DNA of 64,000 nt from Variovorax sp. RA8 (lineage in GTDB: Bacteria > Pseudomonadota > Gammaproteobacteria > Burkholderiales > Burkholderiaceae_C). The notes beneath the pieces were generated by a model. The model made no database searches. It worked only from the letters and a program-made list of their open reading frames with translations, and had not been told where the DNA came from. Below are positions 30,842-39,454 of this stretch, piece by piece (the first letter of the stretch is position 1; each line of letters starts with the position of its first letter). The stretch spans positions 6,324,001-6,388,000 of the forward strand of contig NZ_LR594662.1 of NCBI RefSeq assembly GCF_901827175.1. The letters are read 5' to 3'. The position numbers and the translations under genes were made by a program.

Positions 30842-31762
30842 TCACCTCGGCTTGCGGGCGGATGCTCCCGCTTTCGCGGGCGCATCCGGGTCGTCCGGGC
30901 CCATGCCCAGCTCGGCGCCGGTCTGCGGATCGCTCGCCGGATCGGAGCTGGTCCGCATTGCCATGTCGTCGCAGGCCGCCTGCTCCTCTTCCGTCAGCGA
31001 GACGGAGGGCTCGCCGCTGCCGCCGTCCACGGCCATCTGCGATTCGGGGTCGCTGCGGTAGTCCCAGTGCTCGCCCTGGTTCCAGGGGCCGCGCACCTCG
31101 TCGCCCTTGGACATGTCGAAGTACACGCCGGTGAACTCCGGCATGCCCGGCAGCTTGCCCGGCGGGAAGTTCGGCGTGATCGCGTAGAGCGCCTTCTCGA
31201 ACGACTTCTGGTGCGCGATCTCGCGCGTCATCAGGAAGCCGAGCGCCTCCCTCACGCCGGGGTCGTCGGTGCAGGCGATCAGCCGCTCGTACACGATCTT
31301 GGCGCGCGCTGCCGCGGCGATGTTGGAGCGCAGGTCTGCCGTCGGCTCGCCGATGGTGTCGATGTAGGCGGAGGTCCAGGGCACGCCCGCGGAGTTGACC
31401 AGCGGCGGGCCGCCGCCGTAGAGCACTTGCGTGATGTGGCTGTCGTTGCCGGCACCGGTGATGCGCCTGTACATCTCGCCCTCGGTTTCCACCGCCTCGG
31501 CAAGCTGGCCCTTGGCGCCCTTGTTGAGCATGCCCACGATGGTGCCGATCACCTCCAGGTGGCTGAGCTCCTCGGTGGCAATGTCGAACAGCATGTCCCG
31601 GCGGCCGGGATCGTCCTCGCCGACGGCCTGGGTGAAGTAGCGCATGGCTGCGGCGAGCTCGCCCTGGGGGCCGCCGAACTGCTCGAGCATGAGGTTGGCG
31701 AGGCCGGGATTGCACTCGCTCACGCGCACGGTGTACTGGAGTCGCTTGTTGTGGGAGAACAT
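30842..31762 (-). CDS. manganese catalase
   Basis: Di-manganese catalase of 306 residues that disproportionates hydrogen peroxide. The metal ligands are supplied by glutamates and histidines in ferritin-like helices, visible in DIATEELSHLEVIGTIV and MTREIAHQKSFEKAL. YTVRVSECNPGLANLMLEQF is the family N-terminus. The C-terminal 45 residues are a Pro/Asp/Ala-rich tail. The start MFSHNKRLQ has an AAGGATG ribosome site. It is divergent from the DUF4142 gene across 198 bases and upstream of the KGG gene. Confidence 0.92.
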   Translation of the reverse strand: MFSHNKRLQYTVRVSECNPGLANLMLEQFGGPQGELAAAMRYFTQAVGEDDPGRRDMLFDIATEELSHLEVIGTIVGMLNKGAKGQLAEAVETEGEMYRRITGAGNDSHITQVLYGGGPPLVNSAGVPWTSAYIDTIGEPTADLRSNIAAAARAKIVYERLIACTDDPGVREALGFLMTREIAHQKSFEKALYAITPNFPPGKLPGMPEFTGVYFDMSKGDEVRGPWNQGEHWDYRSDPESQMAVDGGSGEPSVSLTEEEQAACDDMAMRTSSDPASDPQTGAELGMGPDDPDAPAKAGASARKPR

Positions 31763-31960
31763 GGGGCATCCTTCGAAATGAGAGGTTGAACACAACGGCC
31801 TTGGGTGCCGCGGGAGTGCAATCTCCTCCGTCGCCAGTGCATGCGTGTAGGCACCCCCGGTGCGCTCCTGTCTCTTTTCATTGATGAGTTCGGCTCGTCC
31901 GAGGCGGGCACGCCGCGTGCCGTGCTGCCAGACCCCTTACTCATTTCCAAGGAGATACAG

Positions 31961-32524
31961 ATGACGCAAACCAGGATGCTGCGAATGCTCGCGGCTGCCG
32001 GCCTTGTTCACGCCGCCATCGCCGGCGTGCCCGCCCAAGCGCAGAGCGACACCATGCGCGCCACGACCGCGCCGGGAGCCATGTCGCCCGCCACCAAGCT
32101 CCAGCGTGCCGACCAGGGCTTGCTGCGCGACATTGCACAGGCCAACATGGCGGAGGTCGCCACCGGCAAGCTGGCGCTGGAGAAGTCGCAGAACGGCGAG
32201 GTCAAGAAGTTCGCCCAGATGATGGTGGACGACCATTCGACGGCGCTGAAGGATGTCCAGCAGCTGGCCCAGGCGAAGGCGACGACGCTGCCGAGCGAGC
32301 CCGACACGAAGCACAAGGCCGCGTTGAAGGCCATGCAGGACATGGACGGCGCACGCTTCGACCGTCAGTACATATCGCAGGCGGGCGTCGGGGACCACCG
32401 CAAGACGCGGGAGCTGCTGCAAAAGACCCAGGCCAATGCCAAGGACGGCGACCTGAAGGCGCTCGCTGGAGGCCGGGCTGCGTCTCCAGGTCGGTCAACC
32501 GCAGGTAGCCATTGGCCGACTTGA
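31961..32524 (+). CDS. DUF4142 protein with a replaced C-terminus
   Basis: Exported protein of 187 residues. A signal peptide ends near AGVPAQA. The ferritin-like DUF4142 domain follows (QGLLRDIAQANMAEVATGKL, then KKFAQMMVDDHSTALKDVQQ and QYISQAGVGDHRKTRELL). Intact relatives continue after DLKALAG with about 20 more helical residues (roughly KMVPTIQEHLKMA). Here the frame instead ends in RAASPGRSTAGSHWPT, reading antisense through an unrelated gene fragment, so a rearrangement has removed the true end. AAGGAG precedes the ATG. Function of the family is unknown; members occur in stress regions. Confidence 0.8.
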   Translation: MTQTRMLRMLAAAGLVHAAIAGVPAQAQSDTMRATTAPGAMSPATKLQRADQGLLRDIAQANMAEVATGKLALEKSQNGEVKKFAQMMVDDHSTALKDVQQLAQAKATTLPSEPDTKHKAALKAMQDMDGARFDRQYISQAGVGDHRKTRELLQKTQANAKDGDLKALAGGRAASPGRSTAGSHWPT

Positions 32525-32560
32525 TGGCCTTGCCCGGCGGGATGAGGTAGGCCACCGACG
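32466..32560 (-). pseudogene. fragment of a CheB-like methylesterase
   Basis: The minus strand encodes VAYLIPPGKAIKSANGYLRL followed by TDLETQPGLQ. This matches my recollection of the CheB domain of CheB/CheR fusion proteins (VYLIPPGK...NGxLRLTDLE). It is about 30 residues long, begins within a few bases of the DUF4142 break and has no start, stop or flanking CheB sequence. It is best read as the scar of a deletion or insertion that joined two broken genes. The assignment is by eye and could be wrong. Confidence 0.4.
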
Positions 32561-32662
32561 CGCAGGAAGACGTCCGACTCCGCCACGGCCTCTGCGCCCG
32601 CGCCACCACGTACGCACACCGGCGATGTTGTGGCCATGGCTCCCACAGCTCCAGGAGGCGAC

Positions 32663-32944
32663 ATGGAACAGCAGCAGAAGCAAGCCCAGCAGCAGCAGCA
32701 GCAACAACCGCCGGTCGTGCCGCCGCCGGACCAGAGCGGTTCGTCGGTCGCCGGCGAGGAAGACCCTGGCGCTGCCGTCGAACCCACGACGCCGAAGGCC
32801 GGCGACGAGGCGCCCCCGGGCACGCCGGGAACCGGCGAAGGGATCTGCCGCCGCTGCGGCGGAAGCGGACGCATTTCGGGCAGCGAGCCCTGCACCGACT
32901 GCGGCGGCACCGGGCACGTGACGGTCGGCATCGGTGGTGCCTGA
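32663..32944 (+). CDS. small protein with DnaJ-type CxxCxGxG zinc finger
   Basis: Protein of 93 residues starting MEQQQKQAQ. An unusual Gln tract occupies residues 3-16, then a Pro/Ala-rich linker. The C-terminal 35 residues carry two CxxCxGxG motifs (CRRCGGSGR, CTDCGGTGH), as in half of the DnaJ zinc domain; four cysteines could bind one zinc. There is no J domain. The ATG follows AGGAGGCGAC. It lies between the DUF4142 remnant and an exported protein gene in the stress region. It may be a small chaperone-like or redox protein; this is inference. Confidence 0.75.
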   Translation: MEQQQKQAQQQQQQQPPVVPPPDQSGSSVAGEEDPGAAVEPTTPKAGDEAPPGTPGTGEGICRRCGGSGRISGSEPCTDCGGTGHVTVGIGGA

Positions 32945-33029
32945 ACGGGGCTGCGCGGCTGGCACGCAGCTTGCCACTCCCCCTGCTCGGGAAGTTGAAA
33001 ACCATCGGGTCTGCCCACCAGGAGTCGCC

Positions 33030-33392
33030 ATGAACAAGTCCTTGAGTTCCTGCTTTCGCCGAAGCGCCAATCTCCACTGGGGCCTGTGGGCCCTGGCGGC
33101 AGCCGTCGGCCCGGCCGTCGCCCAGCCGACCGGCAATCCGAAGGGAACCGCGCCCATGAGCGCGGAAGGCAACAGCTCGAAGCGGCCCGCAACGCGCAAC
33201 CGCGATGCGAATCGGAAGGAAGAGCGGCGCACGGAAGACGCCAGCGCTTCCACCCCCAAGGCTGTCCGAGAGGGTCACCTGCGCACGCCCGGTATAGGGA
33301 CGACCGGCGGCCTCACGGGCCGGCATCCGGGTGACGGCTCGACCAACCGCACGACGGAAACCGACCAGGCGCCGCCGGTGAAGAAGCGCTGA
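33030..33392 (+). CDS. exported basic hypothetical protein
   Basis: Protein of 120 residues with a signal peptide (LHWGLWALAAAVGPAVAQ). The mature part is low-complexity, hydrophilic and rich in Arg, Thr, Asn and Gly, with no cysteine after residue 8 and little predicted fold. CAGGAG precedes the ATG. No family is recognised. It follows the zinc-finger gene by 85 bases on the same strand. Confidence 0.65.
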   Translation: MNKSLSSCFRRSANLHWGLWALAAAVGPAVAQPTGNPKGTAPMSAEGNSSKRPATRNRDANRKEERRTEDASASTPKAVREGHLRTPGIGTTGGLTGRHPGDGSTNRTTETDQAPPVKKR

Positions 33393-33452
33393 GCCGTACG
33401 AGACCCGGCGCAGCGGGCCCGCCATTCGCGGCAAGACACGGCCGGCGGGTGG

Positions 33453-33680
33453 CTACGGTTCCGTCTTCCGCAACCCTCGGATGTTGAGCGCCGCAAGACA
33501 GACCTGCAGCGCGATCAACGCCCATGCGCGGTTCGGGATTCCCCAGGCGACCCAGAGAACGTTGCTGAGCAGGAAGATCCAGAAGCCTGTATTGCGCCTT
33601 GTGCGGGTGTTGGACGCCACCAGGTAGGCGGCCGCCAGGGACGACGCGAATGCAGGCCATTGAATCCAGTCGAGTTGCAT
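33453..33680 (-). CDS. small membrane protein
   Basis: Protein of 75 residues. Three hydrophobic segments are visible: WPAFASSLAAAYLVAS, GFWIFLLSNVLWVAWGI and WALIALQVCLAALNI. RTRRNTGFWIFLLSNVLWVA is reminiscent of the small YgjV-like membrane family, but I am not sure. It is 17 bases downstream of the ZIP transporter gene on the same strand and may be co-transcribed. Confidence 0.7.
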   Translation of the reverse strand: MQLDWIQWPAFASSLAAAYLVASNTRTRRNTGFWIFLLSNVLWVAWGIPNRAWALIALQVCLAALNIRGLRKTEP

Positions 33681-33697
33681 CCGACGAAACCGCGTGA

Positions 33698-34627
33698 TCA
33701 GCCCAGCGCGGTGTCCAGCACCATCATGACGACGAAGCCGAGGACGAGTCCGCCTGTGGCGCAGGCCTCGTGCCCCTGCCGGTGCGATTCGGGGATGACC
33801 TCGTGGCTGATCACGTACAGCATCGCGCCTGCCGCCATCGCCAGTCCCCAGGGCAGCATGCCTGCGGAGACGCTGATGAGCACGGCCCCCAATACCGCCG
33901 CCACGGGCTCCACCAGGCCGGACGCGATGCCGAGCGCGGCCGAGGCCAGCCGCCCGTAGCCGATCCCGCGCAGCGCCAGGGCCACGACCATGCCCTCGGG
34001 CACGTCCTGGATCGAGATGCCCGTGGTAAGGGCGGCGGCGCCGACCGGATCGGTGCCGGCGAAGGCGACGCCGATGGCGAGCCCTTCCGGCAGGTTGTGC
34101 AGCACGATCGCCAGCACGAAGAGCCAGACGCGCCGCAAGGTGCGCGCCTGCGGGCCTTCGAGCCCCTTCACGAAATGCTCATGCGGCACGGCGCGATCGA
34201 TGGCCAGCAGCAGCAGCGCGCCCAGCACGATGCCGCAGCCGACGATGCCCCCGGCGCCCCAGGCAGTGGCGCCCTGGGCCTTGGCCGCTGCCAGGCCGGG
34301 AATCACCAGCGAGAAGGAGCTTGCCGCGAGCATCACGCCGGCGCCGAAGCCGAGCATGATGTCGTAGCTGCGCTGCGAGAACTGCTGCGAGAGCAGCACC
34401 GGCAAGGTGCCGAGGGCCGTGGCCAGCGCGGCGATCATTCCGCCGATCAGCGCGCCCTGGATGCGCGCATCCCCGCGTGCCAATCCTTCGAAGGCCTGGT
34501 GGGCGAGGATGACGACGCCCGCCAGGACGATGGCCACGCCCAGCCAGCGCCGCAGGGACAGCCGGCCGCGCGGGCGCAAACGCAGCGACGCGCCGGCCCA
34601 TGGCGACCCTGGTTCCACGGCCGTCAC
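33698..34627 (-). CDS. ZIP-family metal transporter (GufA/ZupT-like)
   Basis: Membrane protein of about 309 residues. The ZIP metal-site motifs are clear: LHNLPEGLAIGVA, QDVPEGMVVALALR and ISHEVIPESH. Members move zinc, manganese or iron into the cytoplasm. The ATG at 34687 would overlap the upstream gene by 64 bases. I prefer the GTG at 34627, which overlaps the hemerythrin stop as GTGA and implies coupled translation. Neighbours are two hemerythrin-domain proteins, so metal or oxygen stress is a likely setting. Confidence 0.88.
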   Translation of the reverse strand: MTAVEPGSPWAGASLRLRPRGRLSLRRWLGVAIVLAGVVILAHQAFEGLARGDARIQGALIGGMIAALATALGTLPVLLSQQFSQRSYDIMLGFGAGVMLAASSFSLVIPGLAAAKAQGATAWGAGGIVGCGIVLGALLLLAIDRAVPHEHFVKGLEGPQARTLRRVWLFVLAIVLHNLPEGLAIGVAFAGTDPVGAAALTTGISIQDVPEGMVVALALRGIGYGRLASAALGIASGLVEPVAAVLGAVLISVSAGMLPWGLAMAAGAMLYVISHEVIPESHRQGHEACATGGLVLGFVVMMVLDTALG

Positions 34628-35235
34628 CGATGGAAGATCGTCGCGCGCGGCAGGTGGCGCCGCGTGCGTCCGGCTCGGCTGGCCCACAACAGTCCGAGCG
34701 CCGCGAGCCCGGCGATCGAGAGCGCCGCCGTGTTGCCCGAGACCGCGCGGCCCATGTCGAGCGCGATCTCGCCGCTGCGCGGTGCGACGAGCTGCACACG
34801 GCGCTTGGTCATGCGTGCGCCCAGCTCGCCGAGCCTGTCGCCCAGCAGGCGCTCGGCCGCGGGCAGGACGACGGTTTCCTCGTCGGCCACGTGATGCAGC
34901 ACCTCGCGCATCAGGGCCATCACGGTCTCGTCGTAGTCGACGGCCTCCGGCTCCATCCGGCGCAGCATCCCGATGAGGCGCTTCATCTCCTGGTGCTCGG
35001 CCATGCTCTCGCGGATGAGCTCATCCTCCGTGACCTCGCGCACCGCCGGGTAGAAGATCTCTTCCTCGAGGGTGGCATGAACTTCCAGCGCGGTGCAGAT
35101 GGTGGAAGCGAGGCCCTTCCTCACGCGGGCCGGCGCACTGGCCTTGTACTGGTGGAAGGTGGACATCACGTGCGTGTGGTCCAGGCGAATCATGTTCGTC
35201 GCGGTCGGCAACAAACGGTAAACCAGGTTGTTCAT
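34624..35235 (-). CDS. hemerythrin-domain protein with C-terminal membrane anchor
   Basis: Protein of 203 residues. The hemerythrin di-iron pattern is visible: IRLDHTHVMSTF, LEVHATLEEEIFYP, MAEHQEMKRL and VLHHVADEETVVLP. A hydrophobic helix near the C-terminus (AALSIAGLAALGLLWASRAG) probably anchors it in the inner membrane, then a basic tail follows. It starts at MNNLVYR with GGAG upstream. It is coupled to the ZIP transporter by a 4-base overlap. The role could be oxygen or nitric oxide sensing, or iron storage; the family does not decide. Confidence 0.88.
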   Translation of the reverse strand: MNNLVYRLLPTATNMIRLDHTHVMSTFHQYKASAPARVRKGLASTICTALEVHATLEEEIFYPAVREVTEDELIRESMAEHQEMKRLIGMLRRMEPEAVDYDETVMALMREVLHHVADEETVVLPAAERLLGDRLGELGARMTKRRVQLVAPRSGEIALDMGRAVSGNTAALSIAGLAALGLLWASRAGRTRRHLPRATIFHR

Positions 35236-35304
35236 GGCGTGCTCCGTTGCGTGCGCAAAAAAGGCGGTGGCCAAGCCACCGCCAACCACGTCGGGAAAAA
35301 AGGG

Positions 35305-35802
35305 TCAGGCGGCCGCGCTGGTGAGCTCGCCCATCAGTTCTTCCTTGCGCGTCTCCAGCTGCTCGCGCAGGGCGACCAGGTCGAGCCCGCGGGCCGCGCG
35401 CGCCTTGACGAAGATCTCGTTGCGCTCTTCCTTCACATGGTGGTCGATGTACTCGCCGAGCACCGTGACCTTGGCGTCGAACTTGTCGTCGACCTCGGCC
35501 GCGTCCTGGATCTGTGCGATCAGGTCCTTGGCGCTCGCATGCTCGACCTCTGCTTCGTCGAGCAGGTCGGTTTCCTTGATGGCTTCTCGCAGGGCCGGAT
35601 AGAAGATCTCTTCCTCGATCTGCGCATGCACGGTCAGCTCCATGCAGATCTCGTTGGCGAGCTCGCGCTTCTTCTGGGTCGCACTGGCCGCCTTCGAGCC
35701 GGCCAGCGTCTCGTATTCCTTGAACATCTTCTTGACGTTGCGGTGGTCGGCGTCGAGCAGGCTGCAGGCATCGGGCTCTGCGCGTTTGGTGGTGGTGGGC
35801 AT
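35305..35802 (-). CDS. soluble hemerythrin-domain protein
   Basis: Protein of 165 residues with the same di-iron pattern as its neighbour: LLDADHRNVKKMF, LTVHAQIEEEIFYPAL, EVEHASAKDLIAQI and YIDHHVKEERNEIF. Unlike the neighbour it has no membrane helix and ends in a charged helix, so it is cytoplasmic. GGAG lies 6 bases before the ATG. It is 69 bases upstream of the membrane-anchored copy on the same strand; the pair looks like a duplication followed by divergence in location. Confidence 0.9.
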   Translation of the reverse strand: MPTTTKRAEPDACSLLDADHRNVKKMFKEYETLAGSKAASATQKKRELANEICMELTVHAQIEEEIFYPALREAIKETDLLDEAEVEHASAKDLIAQIQDAAEVDDKFDAKVTVLGEYIDHHVKEERNEIFVKARAARGLDLVALREQLETRKEELMGELTSAAA

Positions 35803-36042
35803 CTTGGCTCCAATGGTGTGGTGGTTGCGGGGAAGCACAGCTTGTGATGCCGCAATCGGGACTCGCGTAGGAGCGCGCCGCAGAGAAATGTCGATAAAGC
35901 GGAAGCGGCAGGAGCGCATGGCTTGACGCCAGCTCATGCGTGGCAGGCGCGCCGGTGGGCGAAACCTCTGTCGTCCTACCTGCCGGACCGGGGCTGCTCG
36001 TGTCAGATCGCGACTGGCACTCAATGAGACAGGAGACCCGTC

Positions 36043-37773
36043 ATGCGCGTTCCGGAACGCCGGCTGCAGCACACGCTGCGCACCGTCTTTGGACTGCAGG
36101 CCTTGCGCCCGGGGCAGCGGCAGGTCATCGAGCGCGTGCTCGGCGGTCGTTCCACGCTCGCGGTCATGCCCACGGGTGCGGGCAAATCGCTGTGCTACCA
36201 GCTCCCGGCCCTGCTGCTCAAAGGCTGCACGGTGGTGGTCTCGCCCTTGATCGCGCTCATGAAGGACCAATGCGAGAAGCTGCAGTCGCTGGGCATTCCC
36301 GCGGTGCAGTTCAACAGCCACGTGGAAGCCGAGGAGAGCCGCTCGGGCGAGGAGGCCGTTCGCGACGGCTCGGCGCGCCTGGTGTTCGCCACGCCGGAGA
36401 GGCTTGCCGACGCCGGCTTCGCGGCACTGCTGCGGGGGCGCGAGATCTCGCTGCTGGTGGTCGACGAGGCGCATTGCATCTCGCAGTGGGGGCATGATTT
36501 CCGGCCGGCATTCCTGGGCATCGGCACGGTCGCGAAGGATATCGGCGATCCGCCGGTGCTGGCACTCACGGCGACGGCGAACAGCGAGGTCGCGGCCGAC
36601 ATCATGGAGAAACTGGGCATCCCCAGGTCCGGCTGGATCGACACGGGGACGTACCGGCCCAACCTGCACTTCGCGGTGGAACAGCATGCACGCGAGGACG
36701 ACAGACTGCGGCGAACGCTCGCGCTGGTCGGCGCGGCGAAGGGCAGCGGCATCGTCTACACGGCGACGGTGAAGGCGGCGGAAGCGGTGTACGAGGCCCT
36801 GCGCTCGGAAGGCGAATCGGTCGGCCTGTATCACGGCCGGCGCAGTGCGGCCGAACGGCGCGAGGCACAGGACGCCTTCATGGCGGATCGCCTGCGCGTG
36901 ATGGTGGCGACCAATGCGTTCGGCATGGGGATCGACAAGGCCGACATCCGGTTCGTCCTGCACTACCAGATGCCCTCGGGCCTGGACGCCTACTACCAGG
37001 AGTCAGGTCGCGCCGGGCGCGACGGCGCGCCCTCGGCCTGCACGCTGCTGTTCCTGCGTCGCGACCGGGCGCTGCAGCAGTTTTTCCTGACGGGGCGCTA
37101 TCCCACGGAAGAGGAGCTCGACGCGCTCTTCGGGGCGCTGCAACGGGATCCGCCGCAGGCGGGGGGGCACACGCTGGCCAGCCTGAAGGACAGCACCGGC
37201 CTGCCGCAGAACAAGCTGAAGGCGGCGGTCGGCCTGCTGCGCAACCGCCGCATCGTGGGCGTGGATCGCGAAGGCCGCGTGCGCGTGCTGCGCGCCGATC
37301 TCGCCGCCACCGAGGTACACGAACTCGTGGCCGCCTACCGCCGCAAGCGCGAGCAGGACCACGCGACGCTGGAGCGCATGGTGTTCTACGCCCAGAGCGG
37401 GCAGTGCCGCTGGCAGGTGCTGCTTGCCTATCTGGAGGAAGAGGCACAGCAGGAGCGATGCGGGAACTGCGACAACTGCCGCCGCATCGCCCGGCACGAG
37501 GCGGCCATGGCAGCGTCGGGCGCGGTGGACGGCGAGGCCCCGAAACTGCGGCATCCCGCACGGCCCCGGCTGCCGCCGCCGGCCTTCGTTGCGCGCCAGC
37601 CGGTCAGGGTCAAGCGGTACGGCGAGGGCAACGTGGTGAGCGCGGATGCGTTGTCGATCACGATCGAGTTCGCCGACGGGAGCCGCCGCTGCTTCCAACC
37701 GGATTTCGTGCAGCCCATCGGCAGCCGGAAGAACCCGGGGCGGGCCTCGCGCCCGTCAGCCAGAACGGGATGA
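36043..37773 (+). CDS. recQ: RecQ-type ATP-dependent DNA helicase
   Basis: Superfamily 2 3'-5' helicase of 576 residues. Walker A PTGAGKSLCYQLPA, a DEAH box (VVDEAHCISQWGHDF) and the motif VI QESGRAGRDGAPS are canonical. The RecQ zinc-binding cysteines are in SGQCRW and CGNCDNC, with a winged-helix-like region around them. The HRDC domain is missing; instead a short C-terminal domain (VKRYGEGNVVSADA) is present. CAGGAG precedes the ATG. It is probably a second, specialised RecQ rather than the housekeeping one, and lies in the stress region. Confidence 0.9.
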   Translation: MRVPERRLQHTLRTVFGLQALRPGQRQVIERVLGGRSTLAVMPTGAGKSLCYQLPALLLKGCTVVVSPLIALMKDQCEKLQSLGIPAVQFNSHVEAEESRSGEEAVRDGSARLVFATPERLADAGFAALLRGREISLLVVDEAHCISQWGHDFRPAFLGIGTVAKDIGDPPVLALTATANSEVAADIMEKLGIPRSGWIDTGTYRPNLHFAVEQHAREDDRLRRTLALVGAAKGSGIVYTATVKAAEAVYEALRSEGESVGLYHGRRSAAERREAQDAFMADRLRVMVATNAFGMGIDKADIRFVLHYQMPSGLDAYYQESGRAGRDGAPSACTLLFLRRDRALQQFFLTGRYPTEEELDALFGALQRDPPQAGGHTLASLKDSTGLPQNKLKAAVGLLRNRRIVGVDREGRVRVLRADLAATEVHELVAAYRRKREQDHATLERMVFYAQSGQCRWQVLLAYLEEEAQQERCGNCDNCRRIARHEAAMAASGAVDGEAPKLRHPARPRLPPPAFVARQPVRVKRYGEGNVVSADALSITIEFADGSRRCFQPDFVQPIGSRKNPGRASRPSARTG

Positions 37774-37928
37774 GACCGGCGCAGGTTTGCGTCCAACGCG
37801 CAGCGCTTCGAAGCGCCGGCGGGCTGCGCCTGCGTCCTGCAACAAGAGGCCGCCTGCGCCGTCAAGCCGCCCGCCGCTCATCGACACACTGGCCCGAGGT
37901 CGCATCCAACCAAGGAAAGGAGTTGCGA

Positions 37929-38711
37929 ATGCCTGCAGATTCAAGCGCGGCGCGCACGCCGATCGCCATCACGCTGCTTGCAGCCTGCGCGTTTCTCGGA
38001 TCGTGCGGCGGCAGCAACACGGCGTCCAACGCCCCTTCGCCCGGGGCCGCCAAGGAAGCCAGCACACGAGCCCTGGAGGGAGGTGCCGCGGCGCTGCAGG
38101 ACAAGCCGCCCATCGAAGCGCTCAATGCCTACCTGGACGGCTTCCATTTCTACAACGGCAGCCCTCACATGCAGATGGAGGCGCACCACTACTGCGCCAT
38201 CCTCAACGAGGAGCTGATCCAGTGCGTGATCTACGACGGCAACGTCAAGGGTGCGAAGCTCATGGGCGTCGAGTACATCGTCAGCGAACGCCTGTTCAAA
38301 ACCCTGCCGGAGCAGGAGAAGGCGCTGTGGCACAGCCACGTCCATGAAGTGAAGTCCGGCCAGCTGATCGCGCCGGGCATTCCCGAAGCGGCCGAGCATG
38401 CGCTGATGACCAAGCTCGTCGGCACCTACGGAAAGACCTTCCACACCTGGCACACCGACCAGAAGAAGCAGCTGCCCACCGGCATCCCGCAGGTCATGAT
38501 GGGCTTCACCGCGGACGGCCAGGCGGATGCCGCGATGGTCGCCGAGCGCGACAAGCGCTTCGGCATCGCCAGCGCGGACAAGAAAAGACAGCGGGAGGAC
38601 ATACCGGCGCCGGCCATCGCCGATGGCGCGGACGCGTGGCAGAAGGGACGGACGGTCCAGCTCGCGGACCCGACGGGCACGCAGCACGGCCATCCCGCAG
38701 GCGGCAAGTAG
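37929..38711 (+). CDS. DUF1264 lipoprotein
   Basis: Protein of 260 residues. The N-terminus has a lipoprotein signal (TLLAACAFLGSCGG, Cys20 or Cys26 as lipid site). The body matches DUF1264, related to plant oil-body-associated proteins: YLDGFHFYNGSPHMQMEAHH, HYCAILNEELIQCVIYDG, KLMGVEYIVSE, LWHSHVHEVKSG. The histidine-rich motifs suggest metal binding, but the function is not known. A strong AAAGGAG lies upstream. It is a single gene between recQ and a convergent lipoprotein gene. Confidence 0.85.
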   Translation: MPADSSAARTPIAITLLAACAFLGSCGGSNTASNAPSPGAAKEASTRALEGGAAALQDKPPIEALNAYLDGFHFYNGSPHMQMEAHHYCAILNEELIQCVIYDGNVKGAKLMGVEYIVSERLFKTLPEQEKALWHSHVHEVKSGQLIAPGIPEAAEHALMTKLVGTYGKTFHTWHTDQKKQLPTGIPQVMMGFTADGQADAAMVAERDKRFGIASADKKRQREDIPAPAIADGADAWQKGRTVQLADPTGTQHGHPAGGK

Positions 38712-38767
38712 CCTGCGTTCGGGCTGGGAAACGCCGCCGGCCGGCAGGAAGAACGTCAGAGGCCCCG

Positions 38768-39454
38768 CTAGTTCGTGGCGAAGCAGTAGAGCAAGCCGTC
38801 CCCACCCGTCCCGCGCAACGCCTGCTGGCTGCACCCGCCGCGCGACTGATGCGAGGAGTTCCATGACGTGGACCAGGGGTCCGTCGTAGGGCCCGAGCGG
38901 TCGTGATGGCCCACGATCGCGACGCCCTCAGTGCCGCTGCGCGTCCAGTTCCCGCAGGTCATGTCGGTGTCGTTCGGCGAAAAGGCAGTGCCGTCCGTAC
39001 GCGAGCCGGTCAGGATGTCGTGGCGGGTCGGCGTATCGCCGCGCCCTTCGACGAGTTGGCCCTTCTCGTTGAGCGCCGTCTGCTTCGTGATGTTGTTGGC
39101 CGCGTGCAGTTGCTCCACATCGCGCGCGATCAGCTCGCCCTTCGCGTTGAACCACGGGCCCTTGCCGATCCGGTCGCGCGCATTGACCGTGGGCACGCCG
39201 TCCTTGGCCTGCGTGCTCAGGTACGCACGCCATGTCTTGCTGCCCGCACCAGCCGCCGCCGCGAGCGATTGGCAGTGCCGGTCGGCCCCGGCCAGCCCAC
39301 CCAGGTCGGCCCCCTTGCCGGCGCCGACGCTGCTCACGAAGAAGCTCATGCCCCCGCTCCCTGAGCCGCCGGACTTCATCGCCGTGCATGCCACGACGGC
39401 CAGGGGCAGGCAGATCAGCGCGGCCCGCAGGGGCCGGGAAAGACGTCTTGCCAT
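38768..39454 (-). CDS. lipoprotein with lectin-like (DUF1554-type) domain
   Basis: Protein of 228 residues with a lipobox (LPLAVVAC) after a hydrophobic signal. The domain starts MSFFVSSVGAGKGADLGGLA and contains ADRHCQSLAAAAGAG, TWRAYLSTQAKDG, NARDRIGKGPWFNAKG and GRGDTPTRHDILTGS, a pattern shared by lectin-like and collagen-NC10-type proteins in bacteria. Five cysteines after the lipidated one may form disulfides. It probably faces the periplasm or cell surface; its ligand is not known. Confidence 0.8.
   Translation of the reverse strand: MARRLSRPLRAALICLPLAVVACTAMKSGGSGSGGMSFFVSSVGAGKGADLGGLAGADRHCQSLAAAAGAGSKTWRAYLSTQAKDGVPTVNARDRIGKGPWFNAKGELIARDVEQLHAANNITKQTALNEKGQLVEGRGDTPTRHDILTGSRTDGTAFSPNDTDMTCGNWTRSGTEGVAIVGHHDRSGPTTDPWSTSWNSSHQSRGGCSQQALRGTGGDGLLYCFATN

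Noticed and set aside
35803..36042. Gap of 240 bases between hemerythrin and recQ
   Set aside because: I looked for RNA genes, strong promoters and hairpins and saw only short GC palindromes; nothing I could support.
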